Below, piece by piece: positions 40,671 through 49,667 of a stretch of DNA of 64,000 nucleotides; position 1 is the stretch's first letter, and every line of letters begins with the position of its first letter. The position numbers and the translations under genes were made by a program. Origin of the DNA: an uncultured Collinsella sp. (GTDB lineage: Bacteria > Actinomycetota > Coriobacteriia > Coriobacteriales > Coriobacteriaceae); contig CAAFGG010000052.1 in the NCBI GenBank assembly GCA_900762325.1, positions 62,001 through 126,000 of the forward strand, in the 5' to 3' direction. A model generated the notes under the pieces. That model saw nothing but the letters and a program-made list of their open reading frames with translations. It searched no databases and was not told the origin of the DNA.

Positions 40671-41939
40671 ATGAATACAGAGCAGTTCGATATCAAGATT
40701 CGTGCCGTCGAGGGCGGCGTTACGGCTGCGGCTGGTTTTAAGGCTGCAGGCATCCATGCGGGATTCCGGAAGAATCCCGAGCGCTTGGACTATGCGCTCG
40801 TCGTGCCCGATAAACCCTGTCCCGGTGCCGGCGTGTTTACCACCAATCGCTTTTGCGCGGCGCCCGTGCAAGTGAGCCGTGCCAACCTGGGCGGTGCCGA
40901 CAAGGGCTACGGAATCATCGCCGGCGTTTCGGTCAACTCTGGCAATGCCAACGCCGCCACGGGTGAGACCGGCCTTGCATGCGCGCGCGAGACGTGCAGC
41001 ATCGCATCGCAGGTCATCGGCTGCGAGCCCCAGCAGATTCTAGTTGCATCCACAGGCGTGATCGGGCAGATTCTGCCGATCGACACGTTTGAGACGGCTG
41101 TTCCGTCCGCCTACGAGGCGCTCTCTGCCCATGGCGGTGCCGATGCGGCCCGTGCCATCATGACGACCGATACGCACTCCAAGGAGTATGCCGTTCGCTA
41201 TCGCAGCGAGGCTGCGGGGCATGCGGGCAACGCCTATACGGTGGGCGGCATGTGCAAGGGCTCGGGCATGATCATGCCCAATATGGCTACCATGATCGCG
41301 GTCATTACTACCGATGCCCCCGTCGAGCCGGCGGCGCTCCACACCCTGCTGCTCTCGACCGTTAAACAGACCTTTAATAAAGTGACGGTCGATTCCGACA
41401 CCTCGACCAACGACACCTGCATCATGCTTGCTTCTGGCGCTGCTGCCGCAGATGCCGAGGCCATCGTCGAGGGCACTGACGCCTTTGACGAGCTGGCCTT
41501 TGCCGTGCACGAGGTGTGCGAGAGCCTGGCGCGCAACATTGCGGCCGATGGCGAGGGTGCGTCAAAGCTCGTGACGGTTAACGTTACCGGCGCCGCTAAC
41601 GACGAGGAAGCCGATAACGCCGCCCGTGCTGTCGCCAACTCGCCGCTCGTCAAGACCTGCATCGCTGGCCACGACTGCAACTGGGGCCGCGTTGCCATGG
41701 CGCTTGGCAAGTGCGGCGTGCAGTTTAATCAGGAAGATGTTTCCATCGACATGATGGGCATGCCTGTCTGCCGCGATGGTCTGACTGTTCCCTTTGACGA
41801 GGATGAGGCTCTGCGACGTTTTGAGGCGCCCGAGATCGTGATCTCGGCCGACCTGGGCGCAGGCGACGCGGCAACGACCGTGTGGACCTGCGACCTCACG
41901 CACGAGTACATCTCCATCAACGGTGACTACCGTTCCTAG
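40671..41939 (+). CDS. argJ: Bifunctional-type ornithine acetyltransferase ArgJ
   Basis: A 422-residue ArgJ of the Ntn-hydrolase type, recycling the acetyl group from N-acetylornithine to glutamate. The self-cleavage motif is intact: KGSGMIMPNMATMI, with the nucleophile Thr207 after the scissile Ala. Start ATG follows ataaggag. Because argJ is present with no argA in view, the cyclic pathway is likely; whether this ArgJ also uses acetyl-CoA (bifunctional) cannot be told. Codon use and size are normal. Confidence 0.96.
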   Translation: MNTEQFDIKIRAVEGGVTAAAGFKAAGIHAGFRKNPERLDYALVVPDKPCPGAGVFTTNRFCAAPVQVSRANLGGADKGYGIIAGVSVNSGNANAATGETGLACARETCSIASQVIGCEPQQILVASTGVIGQILPIDTFETAVPSAYEALSAHGGADAARAIMTTDTHSKEYAVRYRSEAAGHAGNAYTVGGMCKGSGMIMPNMATMIAVITTDAPVEPAALHTLLLSTVKQTFNKVTVDSDTSTNDTCIMLASGAAAADAEAIVEGTDAFDELAFAVHEVCESLARNIAADGEGASKLVTVNVTGAANDEEADNAARAVANSPLVKTCIAGHDCNWGRVAMALGKCGVQFNQEDVSIDMMGMPVCRDGLTVPFDEDEALRRFEAPEIVISADLGAGDAATTVWTCDLTHEYISINGDYRS

Positions 41940-42019
41940 ATTCCAGGCACGCTGCGCATCTTGTCGCATTGCGGACAGCGAAGCACGGCGTGATAACGAT
42001 ACGAAAGACGAGGCAGATT

Positions 42020-43000
42020 ATGAAATTCGCACGCGATTGTCGTTCGAGCGAATCCAACGAAGCAACCGCGCAGCTGCTGTTCGAAGCACTGCCGTGGATT
42101 AAAAACCTGACCGGCAAGACGGTCGTTATCAAATATGGCGGAGCAGCCATGGTTGACGAGCAGCTGCGCCGCGACGTGATGAGCGACATCGTTTTGCTCA
42201 AGATCATCGGCATGCGCCCCGTCATCGTGCACGGCGGCGGCAAGGCCATCAACGAGGCACTGAACCATTACGATATTCCCGTCGAGTTTAAGAACGGCCA
42301 GCGCGTGACCACGCCGGCGACTATGGATATCGTGCGCGAGGTGCTGGGCGGCAAGGTTAACCAGGAGCTGGTTGCTGCCATCAACCACCACGGCAACCTG
42401 GCCGTGGGCGTGTCGGGCAGCGATGCCGGCACGCTCATCGCCGAGCCGCTCGACCCCGAGCTCGGTCGCGTGGGCAAAGTGACGCACGTCAACACCGACT
42501 ATATCGAGCGCTTACTCGATAGCGAGTACATCCCCGTCATCGCTACCGTCGCGGCGGGGGAGGACGGCGGTTTCTTCAACATCAACGCCGACACCGCCGC
42601 CGGTGCCGTTGCCGCGGCGCTCCACGCGCATAAGGCAATCTTTTTGACCGATGTCGATGGCCTGTACAAGGACTTTAGCGACAAGGACTCGCTTATCTCC
42701 AACCTAACGCTCGACGAGGTTAACGAAATGCTCTACGGCGGCGAGGTCGATAAGGGCATGATTCCCAAGCTGCGTGCGGCCGTCAATGCGCTTACCGGCG
42801 GCGTATTTCGCGCCCACATCATTAACGGTACTACGCCGCATTCGCTGCTCCTGGAGCTGCTGACCGATGCCGGCGTCGGCACCGTGATCCATTCCACCGA
42901 GACGGCTTACGAGTTCGATACGCATCCGCATCCGCTTTCGACGTTTGCTGCGCGTCTGACCGAGAACCTTGACGAGGTCGAGAAGCTTCAGACGGTCTAG
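42020..43000 (+). CDS. argB: Acetylglutamate kinase
   Basis: A 326-residue ArgB that phosphorylates N-acetylglutamate. Motifs: KTVVIKYGGAAMVDEQL and RPVIVHGGGKAIN for the substrates, then GLYKDFSDKDSLISNLT, and the glycine-rich KGMIPKLRAAVNALTGGV. The N-terminal helix before the kinase core is present, which in hexameric, arginine-inhibited ArgB forms the ring contacts, so feedback inhibition is possible. ATG 42020 gives MKFARDCRSSE; the upstream frame to 41969 overlaps a poor region. The last 25 residues extend beyond the family end. Confidence 0.95.
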   Translation: MKFARDCRSSESNEATAQLLFEALPWIKNLTGKTVVIKYGGAAMVDEQLRRDVMSDIVLLKIIGMRPVIVHGGGKAINEALNHYDIPVEFKNGQRVTTPATMDIVREVLGGKVNQELVAAINHHGNLAVGVSGSDAGTLIAEPLDPELGRVGKVTHVNTDYIERLLDSEYIPVIATVAAGEDGGFFNINADTAAGAVAAALHAHKAIFLTDVDGLYKDFSDKDSLISNLTLDEVNEMLYGGEVDKGMIPKLRAAVNALTGGVFRAHIINGTTPHSLLLELLTDAGVGTVIHSTETAYEFDTHPHPLSTFAARLTENLDEVEKLQTV

Positions 43001-43069
43001 CTGACCCGCAGCCGCCCCATTCCTGCACCCATAGGTCTGCGCCGTCCGGCGCTCAACGAAAGGCATCCC

Positions 43070-44353
43070 ATGTCACTTGCAGCTCAGCAATCGCTTGAAT
43101 CCCATTACGTTATGCATACCTTTGGCCGCTCTCCGGTCGAGTTTGTCGAGGGTCACGGCATGAAGCTCACCGGCGACGATGGCCGTGAGTACCTCGACTT
43201 TCTTGCCGGCATCGGCGTGTGCAGCCTAGGTCATGGCGACCCGGCTGTGCTCTCGGCGCTCGAGGCACAGACCAAAAAGCTCATGCATGTCTCCAATTAC
43301 TTCTACATCGAGCAGCGTGGACAGGTCGCGGCGCTGCTGTCCAAGCTTGCTAACGACGACGTAGATGGTGCGCGCGTGCTTGCCGATGCCATTGCCGCCG
43401 GCGATGAGACCACGGCAGCTGCTCTTGGTGCCCCGGCTGCGGGCGAGCAGGTGTGGGAGACGTTCTTTGCCAATTCCGGCGCCGAGGCCAACGAGGGCTC
43501 GATGAAGCTCGCGCGCCTGTACGCCAAGTGTGCCGGTAACGGCGGTAACACCATCGTGTGCATGCGCGGCGGTTTTCACGGCCGTACGCTCGAGACCATT
43601 GCCGCCACCATGCAGGATTGGCTGCAGGATAGTTTCCGTCCGCTGCCGGGTGGCTTTGTGGCCTGCACGCCCAACGATGTCGATGAGCTGCGTGCGATCT
43701 TTAAGCAGCTGGGGAGCGAAATTTGCGCCGTGATGCTCGAGCCGATCCAGGGTGAGAGTGGCGTGCACCCTATGACCGAGGAGTTTATGGCGGCAGCGCG
43801 CGACCTGGCACACGAAGTGGGCGCCGTGCTTATCGCCGACGAGGTCCAGTGCGGTATCTTCCGTACGGGTAAGCCGTTTGCGTTCCAGACCTATGGCGTG
43901 GAGCCCGACATCATGAGCCTTGCCAAGGGCATTGCCGACGGCGTGCCCATGGGTGCCGTGGTGGCAAAGAAGGAGATCGCCGACGTGTTTAAGCCGGGTG
44001 ACCACGGTTCGACCTTTGGCGGTAGCTGCTTGGCTGTCGCGGCGTGCGCCGCGACGCTCTCCGCGCTCGTGCGCGGCGATTATGCCGAGCATGCTGCCAA
44101 GGTGGGTGCTTATATGGAGGCAAAGCTCACCAAGCTGCCGCATGTGGTCGAGGTACGCGGTCGCGGCTTAATGCTCGGCTGCGATTTGGATGATGCCGCG
44201 GGCGACGCGCATGATGTTGTTGCCCGCGCGCTGACCGCCGGTGCCGTGATCAACGCTACAGGTGCGCATACGCTGCGTTTCCTGCCGCCACTTGTCTGCG
44301 AAGAAGCCGACGTGGACAGCCTGATCGAGATCCTGTCGGATGTCTTGGGCTAA
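43070..44353 (+). CDS. argD: Acetylornithine aminotransferase
   Basis: A 427-residue class-III PLP aminotransferase of arginine synthesis. The PLP Lys is K286 in MSLAKGIADG, and ILIADEVQCGIFRTGK-type sequence (LIADEVQCGIFRTGKPFAF) and FHGRTLETIAATMQ are intact. Family length is about 390-400; the extra residues are an insertion of about 28 (DGARVLADAIAAGDETTAAA, LGAPAAGEQ) just before FFANSGAEANEG. Start ATG follows gaaaggc. Last gene of argCJBD. The insertion lies near the active-site entrance in known structures, so it may alter substrate range (inference). Confidence 0.94.
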   Translation: MSLAAQQSLESHYVMHTFGRSPVEFVEGHGMKLTGDDGREYLDFLAGIGVCSLGHGDPAVLSALEAQTKKLMHVSNYFYIEQRGQVAALLSKLANDDVDGARVLADAIAAGDETTAAALGAPAAGEQVWETFFANSGAEANEGSMKLARLYAKCAGNGGNTIVCMRGGFHGRTLETIAATMQDWLQDSFRPLPGGFVACTPNDVDELRAIFKQLGSEICAVMLEPIQGESGVHPMTEEFMAAARDLAHEVGAVLIADEVQCGIFRTGKPFAFQTYGVEPDIMSLAKGIADGVPMGAVVAKKEIADVFKPGDHGSTFGGSCLAVAACAATLSALVRGDYAEHAAKVGAYMEAKLTKLPHVVEVRGRGLMLGCDLDDAAGDAHDVVARALTAGAVINATGAHTLRFLPPLVCEEADVDSLIEILSDVLG

Positions 44354-44479
44354 CGCGGCGCAATAACTCAATTTGGACCGGGTTCCGGACTGTGGACGTG
44401 CTCTATGCGGCATGATTCAGCGGTCTGGAGCCCGTTTTGCCTTAGATTTGCTAAGGCAGGGGGACCTGCTGGTCAAAAA

Positions 44480-44700
44480 ACATCAAATATGAGTAGTGTT
44501 ACCGATTTGGTAGCAGCAATTTTGGACTAATAAGGCCAGATGGCAAGTCGAAATGGCGATGAATGCACGATTTTGATCCAACTATTAGTCCTTATAATGG
44601 ACATATGTTGTGTAACTTAAGCAAATACTATCTTTTTATATGTTGCAAACAAAGCAGCAGTACTCATTTTTGCCATTATTTGGCCACGGCCTTTGTGACA
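44480..44700. other. AT-rich gap between argD and tRNA-Val
   Basis: The 44354-44778 gap has no convincing gene. This part is clearly more AT-rich than its surroundings and holds a small inverted repeat (ggactaata near 44523 and tattagtcc near 44583). It ends at a tRNA-like fragment (44709-44737). Composition and position suggest leftover foreign DNA. Confidence 0.45.
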
Positions 44701-44708
44701 GACGTGCT

Positions 44709-44737
44709 GGCGGGTTCGAATCCCATGCACTGGGCCC
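44709..44737 (+). pseudogene. tRNA 3'-end fragment
   Basis: ggcgggttcgaatccc followed by atgcactgggccc looks like a T-arm plus acceptor end, but no D-arm or anticodon arm precedes it. It is not a copy of the nearby tRNA-Val T-arm. Such fragments are commonly left by integrated elements that used a tRNA gene as attachment site. Confidence 0.45.
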
Positions 44738-44740
44738 AAA

Positions 44741-44768
44741 AAAGAAAGGCTCCCATTGCTGGGAGCCT
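44741..44768 (-). terminator. Terminator of tRNA-Val
   Basis: On the - strand, an aggctccca / tgggagcct stem with a 4-nt loop is followed by TTTCTTTTTT, 10 bases after the tRNA CCA. Confidence 0.85.
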
Positions 44769-44778
44769 ATCAAATCAG

Positions 44779-44854
44779 TGGTGGGCGATGAGGGATTCGA
44801 ACCCCCAGCCTTGTGCGTGTAAAGCACCTGCGCTAACCGTTGCGCCAATCGCCC
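44779..44854 (-). tRNA. tRNA-Val (anticodon UAC)
   Basis: Cloverleaf on the - strand: acceptor GGGCGAT / ATCGCCC, D-arm GCGC-aacggtta-GCGC, anticodon loop TTTACAC (anticodon TAC), T-arm GGGGG-TTCGAAT-CCCTC, discriminator A and encoded CCA (44779-44781). The top anticodon-stem pair is a G-A mismatch; all else is regular. Confidence 0.93.
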
Positions 44855-45041
44855 GTGCGGAGAGAGTATAGCAAAACAATCGCCTCATTCACCTCATATC
44901 CATTAAAGGTAACTGGCGCGTGTCCACGCGGAGCTGATTCAGTTGAGATTGCCTGAACATTCCGCCCCTCTTTACGCCCTCGGGTATACTCAAAAGCTAC
45001 TGATTCGATTTGATGCCCAGCAACAGCAGAGGGGATAGTAT

Positions 45042-46922
45042 ATGTGCGGTTTTGTCGGTTTTGTCGGTGGGACGGATAACCAATCCGAGGTGCTCACCAA
45101 GATGATGGACCGCATCGTCCATCGCGGTCCCGACATGGGCGGTCAGTTTATCGACGGCCGCGTTGCCCTGGGCTTCCGCCGTCTGTCGATCCTCGATCTG
45201 ACCGAGGCCGGCGCTCAACCCATGGCCAACGAGGACGGCAGCGTCGTCATTGTCTTCAACGGCGAGATCTACAACTTCCAAGAACTCCGTTCCGAGCTCG
45301 AGGCCAAGGGCTACAAGTTCCACTGCGGCGCCGACACCGAGAGCCTCCTACACGGCTACGAGGAGTGGGGCGAGGCCGTACTCGATCGCTTGCGCGGTAT
45401 GTACGCCTTCGTCATCTGGGACAAAAAGAAGAACAAGCTTTTTGGCGCCCGCGACATCTTTGGCATCAAGCCGCTTTACTACTATCCCATGGCCGATGCG
45501 GGCGACGGCGCTCCGGGCGTGCTCTTTGGTTCCGAGATCAAGAGCTTCCTGGACTACCCGCACTTCCACAAGGCGGTCAACAAAAAGGCCCTGCGTCCGT
45601 ACATGACGCTGCAGTATTCGGCAACCGAGGAGACCTTCTTCGAGGGTGTCTACAAGCTGCCGCCGGCGCACTACTTTACCGTCGATATCCCGACCGGCAA
45701 GATGAACATCGAGCGCTACTGGGATTGCGATTACTCTGCCGTCGAGAAGCCGTTCGAAGAGTACGTCGATGAGCTGGACGAGGTCGTGCACGAGAGCGTC
45801 GAGGCCCATCGCATCGCCGACGTCAAGGTCGCGTCGTTCCTCTCCGGTGGCGTCGACTCCAGCTACATCGCCGCTTGCCTCATGCCCGACAAGACCTTCT
45901 CGGTGGGCTTTGACTACAAGAACTTCAACGAGACCAACTACGCCAAGGAGCTTTCCGATAAGCTCGGCGTCGAGAACGTTCGCAAGATGATTACCGCCGA
46001 CGAGTTCTTCGGTGCGCTCGAGGACATCCAGTATCACATGGACGAGCCGCAGTCCAACCTGTCTTCCGTGCCGCTGTGGTTCTTGGCCGAGATGGCCCGC
46101 AAGGACGTTACCGTCGTGCTTTCGGGCGAAGGCGCCGACGAACTCTTTGGCGGCTACGCCTACTACGAGGATACGGTCCCGGTGCGCAAGTACAAAAAGA
46201 TGGTGCCGCTGCCCATCCGTCGCGCGCTCGGTAACCTGGCGCTGCATATGCCGTACTTCAAGGGACATAACTTCCTGGTCAAGGGTGCCGAGATCCCCGA
46301 GAAGTCGTTCCTGGGACAGGCTCTGGTATGGCCGGAGCGCGAGGTCGACGGCGTGCTCAAGCCCGAGTACAACACCGGCGACGGCGCCTTTGAGCTTGCC
46401 GCTCCCATCTATGCGCGCGTGAAGGGTCAGCCCGAGCTGGTCAAGAAACAGTACCTGGACATGAACATGTGGCTCCCGGGCGACATTCTGCTCAAGGCCG
46501 ACAAGATGTGCATGGCGCACTCGCTGGAGCTGCGCGTGCCCTTCCTGGACCGCAAAGTCATGGAGTTCGCCGAGCACATTCCCGACCGCTACCGCATCAA
46601 CGAGAACGGCAACAAACAGGTACTCCGCCACGCTGCCAACAAGTCGCTGCCCGATGAGTGGGCCACCCGTCCCAAGGTGGGCTTCCCGGTGCCGATTGTC
46701 TACTGGCTGCGCGAGCAAAAGTGGTACGACTATGTCAAGGAGTACTTCACCGCGCCGTGGGCAAGCGAGTTCTTCGATACCGACGAGCTCATGCACCTGC
46801 TCGATCTGCACTTTGCGGGCAAGGGCGATTTCCAGCGCAAGATCTATACGCCGCTCGTGTTCCTGGTGTGGTACAAGCGCTTCTTTATCGACGAGGACCA
46901 GCCCGCTGTTCAGGCTGCCTAG
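45042..46922 (+). CDS. asnB: Asparagine synthase (glutamine-hydrolysing)
   Basis: A 626-residue AsnB. The N-terminal Ntn-glutaminase starts with the catalytic Cys2 (MCGFVGFVGG), and MDRIVHRGPDMGG and FNGEIYNFQELR form the glutamine site. The synthetase domain has the PPi-loop motif ASFLSGGVDSSYIAA near residue 265, and FSVGFDYKNFNE and VLSGEGADELFGGYAYY beyond. It makes asparagine from aspartate, ATP and glutamine-derived ammonia. ATG follows agaggggat. -10-like TATACT at 44985 may belong to its promoter. A strong hairpin follows the stop. Confidence 0.96.
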   Translation: MCGFVGFVGGTDNQSEVLTKMMDRIVHRGPDMGGQFIDGRVALGFRRLSILDLTEAGAQPMANEDGSVVIVFNGEIYNFQELRSELEAKGYKFHCGADTESLLHGYEEWGEAVLDRLRGMYAFVIWDKKKNKLFGARDIFGIKPLYYYPMADAGDGAPGVLFGSEIKSFLDYPHFHKAVNKKALRPYMTLQYSATEETFFEGVYKLPPAHYFTVDIPTGKMNIERYWDCDYSAVEKPFEEYVDELDEVVHESVEAHRIADVKVASFLSGGVDSSYIAACLMPDKTFSVGFDYKNFNETNYAKELSDKLGVENVRKMITADEFFGALEDIQYHMDEPQSNLSSVPLWFLAEMARKDVTVVLSGEGADELFGGYAYYEDTVPVRKYKKMVPLPIRRALGNLALHMPYFKGHNFLVKGAEIPEKSFLGQALVWPEREVDGVLKPEYNTGDGAFELAAPIYARVKGQPELVKKQYLDMNMWLPGDILLKADKMCMAHSLELRVPFLDRKVMEFAEHIPDRYRINENGNKQVLRHAANKSLPDEWATRPKVGFPVPIVYWLREQKWYDYVKEYFTAPWASEFFDTDELMHLLDLHFAGKGDFQRKIYTPLVFLVWYKRFFIDEDQPAVQAA

Positions 46923-46947
46923 CCTCGGCTTACGAACGCCTGCGCGT

Positions 46948-46973
46948 AACGGCTCCTCCGGGAGCCGTTTTTG
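46948..46973 (+). terminator. Terminator after asnB
   Basis: 9-bp stem aacggctcc / ggagccgtt, loop tccg, then TTTTTG. It overlaps the -35 of the next promoter. Confidence 0.9.
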
Positions 46974-46999
46974 CGTGGGTGCGTTTCAGTTACTATAAA
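46971..46999 (+). promoter_or_regulatory. Probable promoter of murE
   Basis: TTGCGT (46971-46976) and TATAAA (46994-46999) with 17-bp spacing, 36 bases before the murE start. Confidence 0.55.
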
Positions 47000-47034
47000 A
47001 ACCGTCCCTGCCAAATGGCTGAGAAAGGTGAAAG

Positions 47035-48597
47035 ATGCACCATTCGGATTCCGCGACCGTGACCACGGTCGATACGCTTGCCAAACTGCTCGATGTGTGC
47101 GGCGAGCTGCGCGCATCAGAGCAGGTTGACGAGCGTGCCGTGACCGGCTGCTCGTTTGATTCGCGCGCGGTCTCGGCAGGTGACGTGTTCTTCTGCAAAG
47201 GTGCTGCCTTTAAGCCCGCGTTTTTGCGCATGGCGCTCGATGCGGGCGCCGTCGCATTTGTGTGCGAGGAGTCGCTGGTCGAGTCTCTGGAGCCGCTGGC
47301 GCAGGAGAGCGGTGCTGCGATGCTGGTCGTGGACAGCGTTCGCACGGCCATGGCCTTGTTGCCGCCGGAGGTCTACGACCGTCCCGACCACGACGTCAAG
47401 ATCGTGGGCATCACCGGCACCAAGGGAAAGACCACGGCCGCTTTTATGCTCCAGTCCATCATCAAGGCGGCGGGCGAGTCCTGCGGCATAATCGGCTCGG
47501 TGAGTACCGACGATGGCATCGAGTGCTACGAGAGCACCAATACTACGCCCGAGGCCCCCGAGGTCTGGCGCCATATCGCCAACTGCCGCACGTCCGGTCG
47601 CCAGTCCATGGTCATGGAGGTCTCGAGCCAGGCGCTCAAGTACCAACGCGTCGAGAATCTGCCGTTTGACGTGGCGTGCTTCCTCAACATCGGCCGCGAC
47701 CACATCTCGCCGATCGAGCACCCGACCTTCGAGGATTATTTTGAGAGCAAACTCAGGATCTTTGACCAGGCAAAGACCGCCGTGGTGAATCTGGGCAGCG
47801 ATGAGGTTGACCGTGTGCTAGAGGCAGCGTCGACGGCCGAGCGCTTGGTGACCGTTGGCGTCGAGCATCCCGAGGCAAGCCTGTGGGCGAGCGATGTCCG
47901 CATGCTCGGCTTTAACATCGAGTTCAACTTGCACGGCATGAGCGCCGACGAGCCCGAGGCGGGGGAGAAGGTCCTGCTGGGTATCGCGGGCGACTTTAAC
48001 GTGGAAAACGCGCTGGTCGCTATCGCCGCTGCGCGCGAGATCGGCATCGGTATCGAGGCTATCAAGAAGGGCCTCTCCAAACTGCGTGTGCCGGGCCGCA
48101 TGGAGGTCGTGGAGTCGAAGGACGGCCGCGTGATTTGTGTCGTCGACTACGCGCACAACCAGCTTTCGTTCCGTTCGCTTTTCTCGTCGGTCAAGCGCGC
48201 GTTTCCCGCTAGCCCCGTCATTGCGCTGTTTGGCGCCGCCGGCGGCAAGGCACAGGAGCGCCGCGAGCAGCTTCCGCGCGAGGCCGCACCATATTCCGAC
48301 CTGATGATCTTTGCCAACGAGGACCCGGCTCACGAGGACCCGATGAAGGTCTGTCGCGAGCTTGCCGAACATGTTCCCGACGATACGCCGAACAAGATCA
48401 TCCTCGACCGCGAAGCCGCTGTGCATGCGGCGTTCAAGGCGGCGCGCGAGGAGTACGTCAACCCCGATGCTCCCACCATTGTCTTGCTGCTGGCAAAGGG
48501 TGACGAGGAGCTCATGCACGTGGGCGACGAGTTCGTGCCCATCGAGAGCGACCTTTCGCTGGCCAATCGCCTAATCGATGTTACCCAGTTTAAATAA
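47035..48597 (+). CDS. murE: UDP-MurNAc-L-Ala-D-Glu:diamino-acid ligase (MurE)
   Basis: A 520-residue Mur ligase adding the third residue of the peptidoglycan stem peptide. ATP-loop GITGTKGKTTAAFML, the NTTPEAPEVWRHI substrate region, the Mur-family SSQALKYQRVENL and DYAHNQLSFRSLF (C-terminal domain) are all in place. The specificity motif that is DNPR in meso-DAP enzymes is here NEDPAHEDP, with Ala in place of Arg, as in L-lysine-type enzymes, so lysine or ornithine is the likely substrate. ATG 47035 follows gaaagg. The following genes (HAD, murI) suggest a cell-wall and housekeeping cluster. Confidence 0.93.
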   Translation: MHHSDSATVTTVDTLAKLLDVCGELRASEQVDERAVTGCSFDSRAVSAGDVFFCKGAAFKPAFLRMALDAGAVAFVCEESLVESLEPLAQESGAAMLVVDSVRTAMALLPPEVYDRPDHDVKIVGITGTKGKTTAAFMLQSIIKAAGESCGIIGSVSTDDGIECYESTNTTPEAPEVWRHIANCRTSGRQSMVMEVSSQALKYQRVENLPFDVACFLNIGRDHISPIEHPTFEDYFESKLRIFDQAKTAVVNLGSDEVDRVLEAASTAERLVTVGVEHPEASLWASDVRMLGFNIEFNLHGMSADEPEAGEKVLLGIAGDFNVENALVAIAAAREIGIGIEAIKKGLSKLRVPGRMEVVESKDGRVICVVDYAHNQLSFRSLFSSVKRAFPASPVIALFGAAGGKAQERREQLPREAAPYSDLMIFANEDPAHEDPMKVCRELAEHVPDDTPNKIILDREAAVHAAFKAAREEYVNPDAPTIVLLLAKGDEELMHVGDEFVPIESDLSLANRLIDVTQFK

Positions 48598-48704
48598 TGA
48601 ACCATGATGGCGGCGGCGCCCTGAGTGCGCTGTCGCCATAAGCGTGTTCCCTCAATCAAAACATGCCGTCCAAGTCCAAACCCTTCTACGTAAACGGAGT
48701 AACC

Positions 48705-49616
48705 ATGTCCCACAACACCCTGCCGACCGTTGCCGAGCTTTCGGGCGAGATGCGCGAGCGTTTGGCCAAGGTCAAGTACGTCTTTACCGACCTGGATGCC
48801 ACGATGCTCGCACCCGGCTCGTGCGTGCTGCGCGACAACGACGGCAACCCCTCGACCAAACTCGTCGAGGCCGTCGTGGCGCTCGCTCGTGCTGGCATTC
48901 AGGTGGTTCCCACCTCGGGGCGCAACCGTACCATGATCCACGAGGACGCGCGCGTGCTCGGCCTCAACTCCTACATCGGCGAGATGGGCGGCCTGGTCAT
49001 GTACGACCTCAAAGCCAACGATTGGGAGTATCTGACCGGCGACATGCCCTACGACTCCTCTTGCGGCCTCACGCCGCACCAGGTGATCGAGCAGACCGGC
49101 GTGTGCGAGAAGATCCTCGCCCGCTGGCCGCACAAGATCGAGTATCACAACGACATGTCGACCGGCTACAAATACCGTGAGATCACCGTCGGCATGCGCG
49201 GCGATGTGCCCGACGATGAGGTCCAGGCCATCCTGGACGAGGCCGGCTGCGGCCTGGTGTGGGCCTGTAACGGTCACCTGACGCATCTGTCCAAGCCGAC
49301 GACGCTCGAGCTCGATCGCGTCGAGGACGGTCGCGCATTCAACATCAACCCCGCGGGCCTCAACAAAGGCGTCGCCATTGCGCGCTTCTGCGAGCACCTG
49401 GGGATCGAGCGCGAGGAGACGTTGGCGCTCGGCGATTCCGAGTCCGACTTCTACATGGCCGATCACGTGGGCACGTTCTGCTTGGTCGAGAATGGCCTGA
49501 CGAGCGCTGGCGCGCCCGAGTTCCTGGCTGCTTGCGAGAACGCTTTCGTTACGCGCGGCAAAATTGTCGACGGTTGGGCGGCGACGGCAGAGCTGCTGGT
49601 CGCGGCGCGTTCGTAG
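48705..49616 (+). CDS. HAD-superfamily (Cof-type) phosphatase
   Basis: A 303-residue IIB HAD hydrolase, distinct from the one at 4 kb. Motif I is FTDLDATML (DxD with Ala in place of the usual Gly), motif II is in VPTSGRNRT, and motif IV is LALGDSESDFYMAD. A cap domain of about 110 residues sits between II and III. ATG 48705 with acggagt upstream; a longer frame from 48663 is less likely. Between murE and murI it might dephosphorylate a sugar or cell-wall-related metabolite, but this is only position-based. Confidence 0.86.
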   Translation: MSHNTLPTVAELSGEMRERLAKVKYVFTDLDATMLAPGSCVLRDNDGNPSTKLVEAVVALARAGIQVVPTSGRNRTMIHEDARVLGLNSYIGEMGGLVMYDLKANDWEYLTGDMPYDSSCGLTPHQVIEQTGVCEKILARWPHKIEYHNDMSTGYKYREITVGMRGDVPDDEVQAILDEAGCGLVWACNGHLTHLSKPTTLELDRVEDGRAFNINPAGLNKGVAIARFCEHLGIEREETLALGDSESDFYMADHVGTFCLVENGLTSAGAPEFLAACENAFVTRGKIVDGWAATAELLVAARS

Positions 49617-49667
49617 CGCGGCATCGCTGCACTTGGACATGTCTTTTCGAGAGAGACTGGTGAGGTA

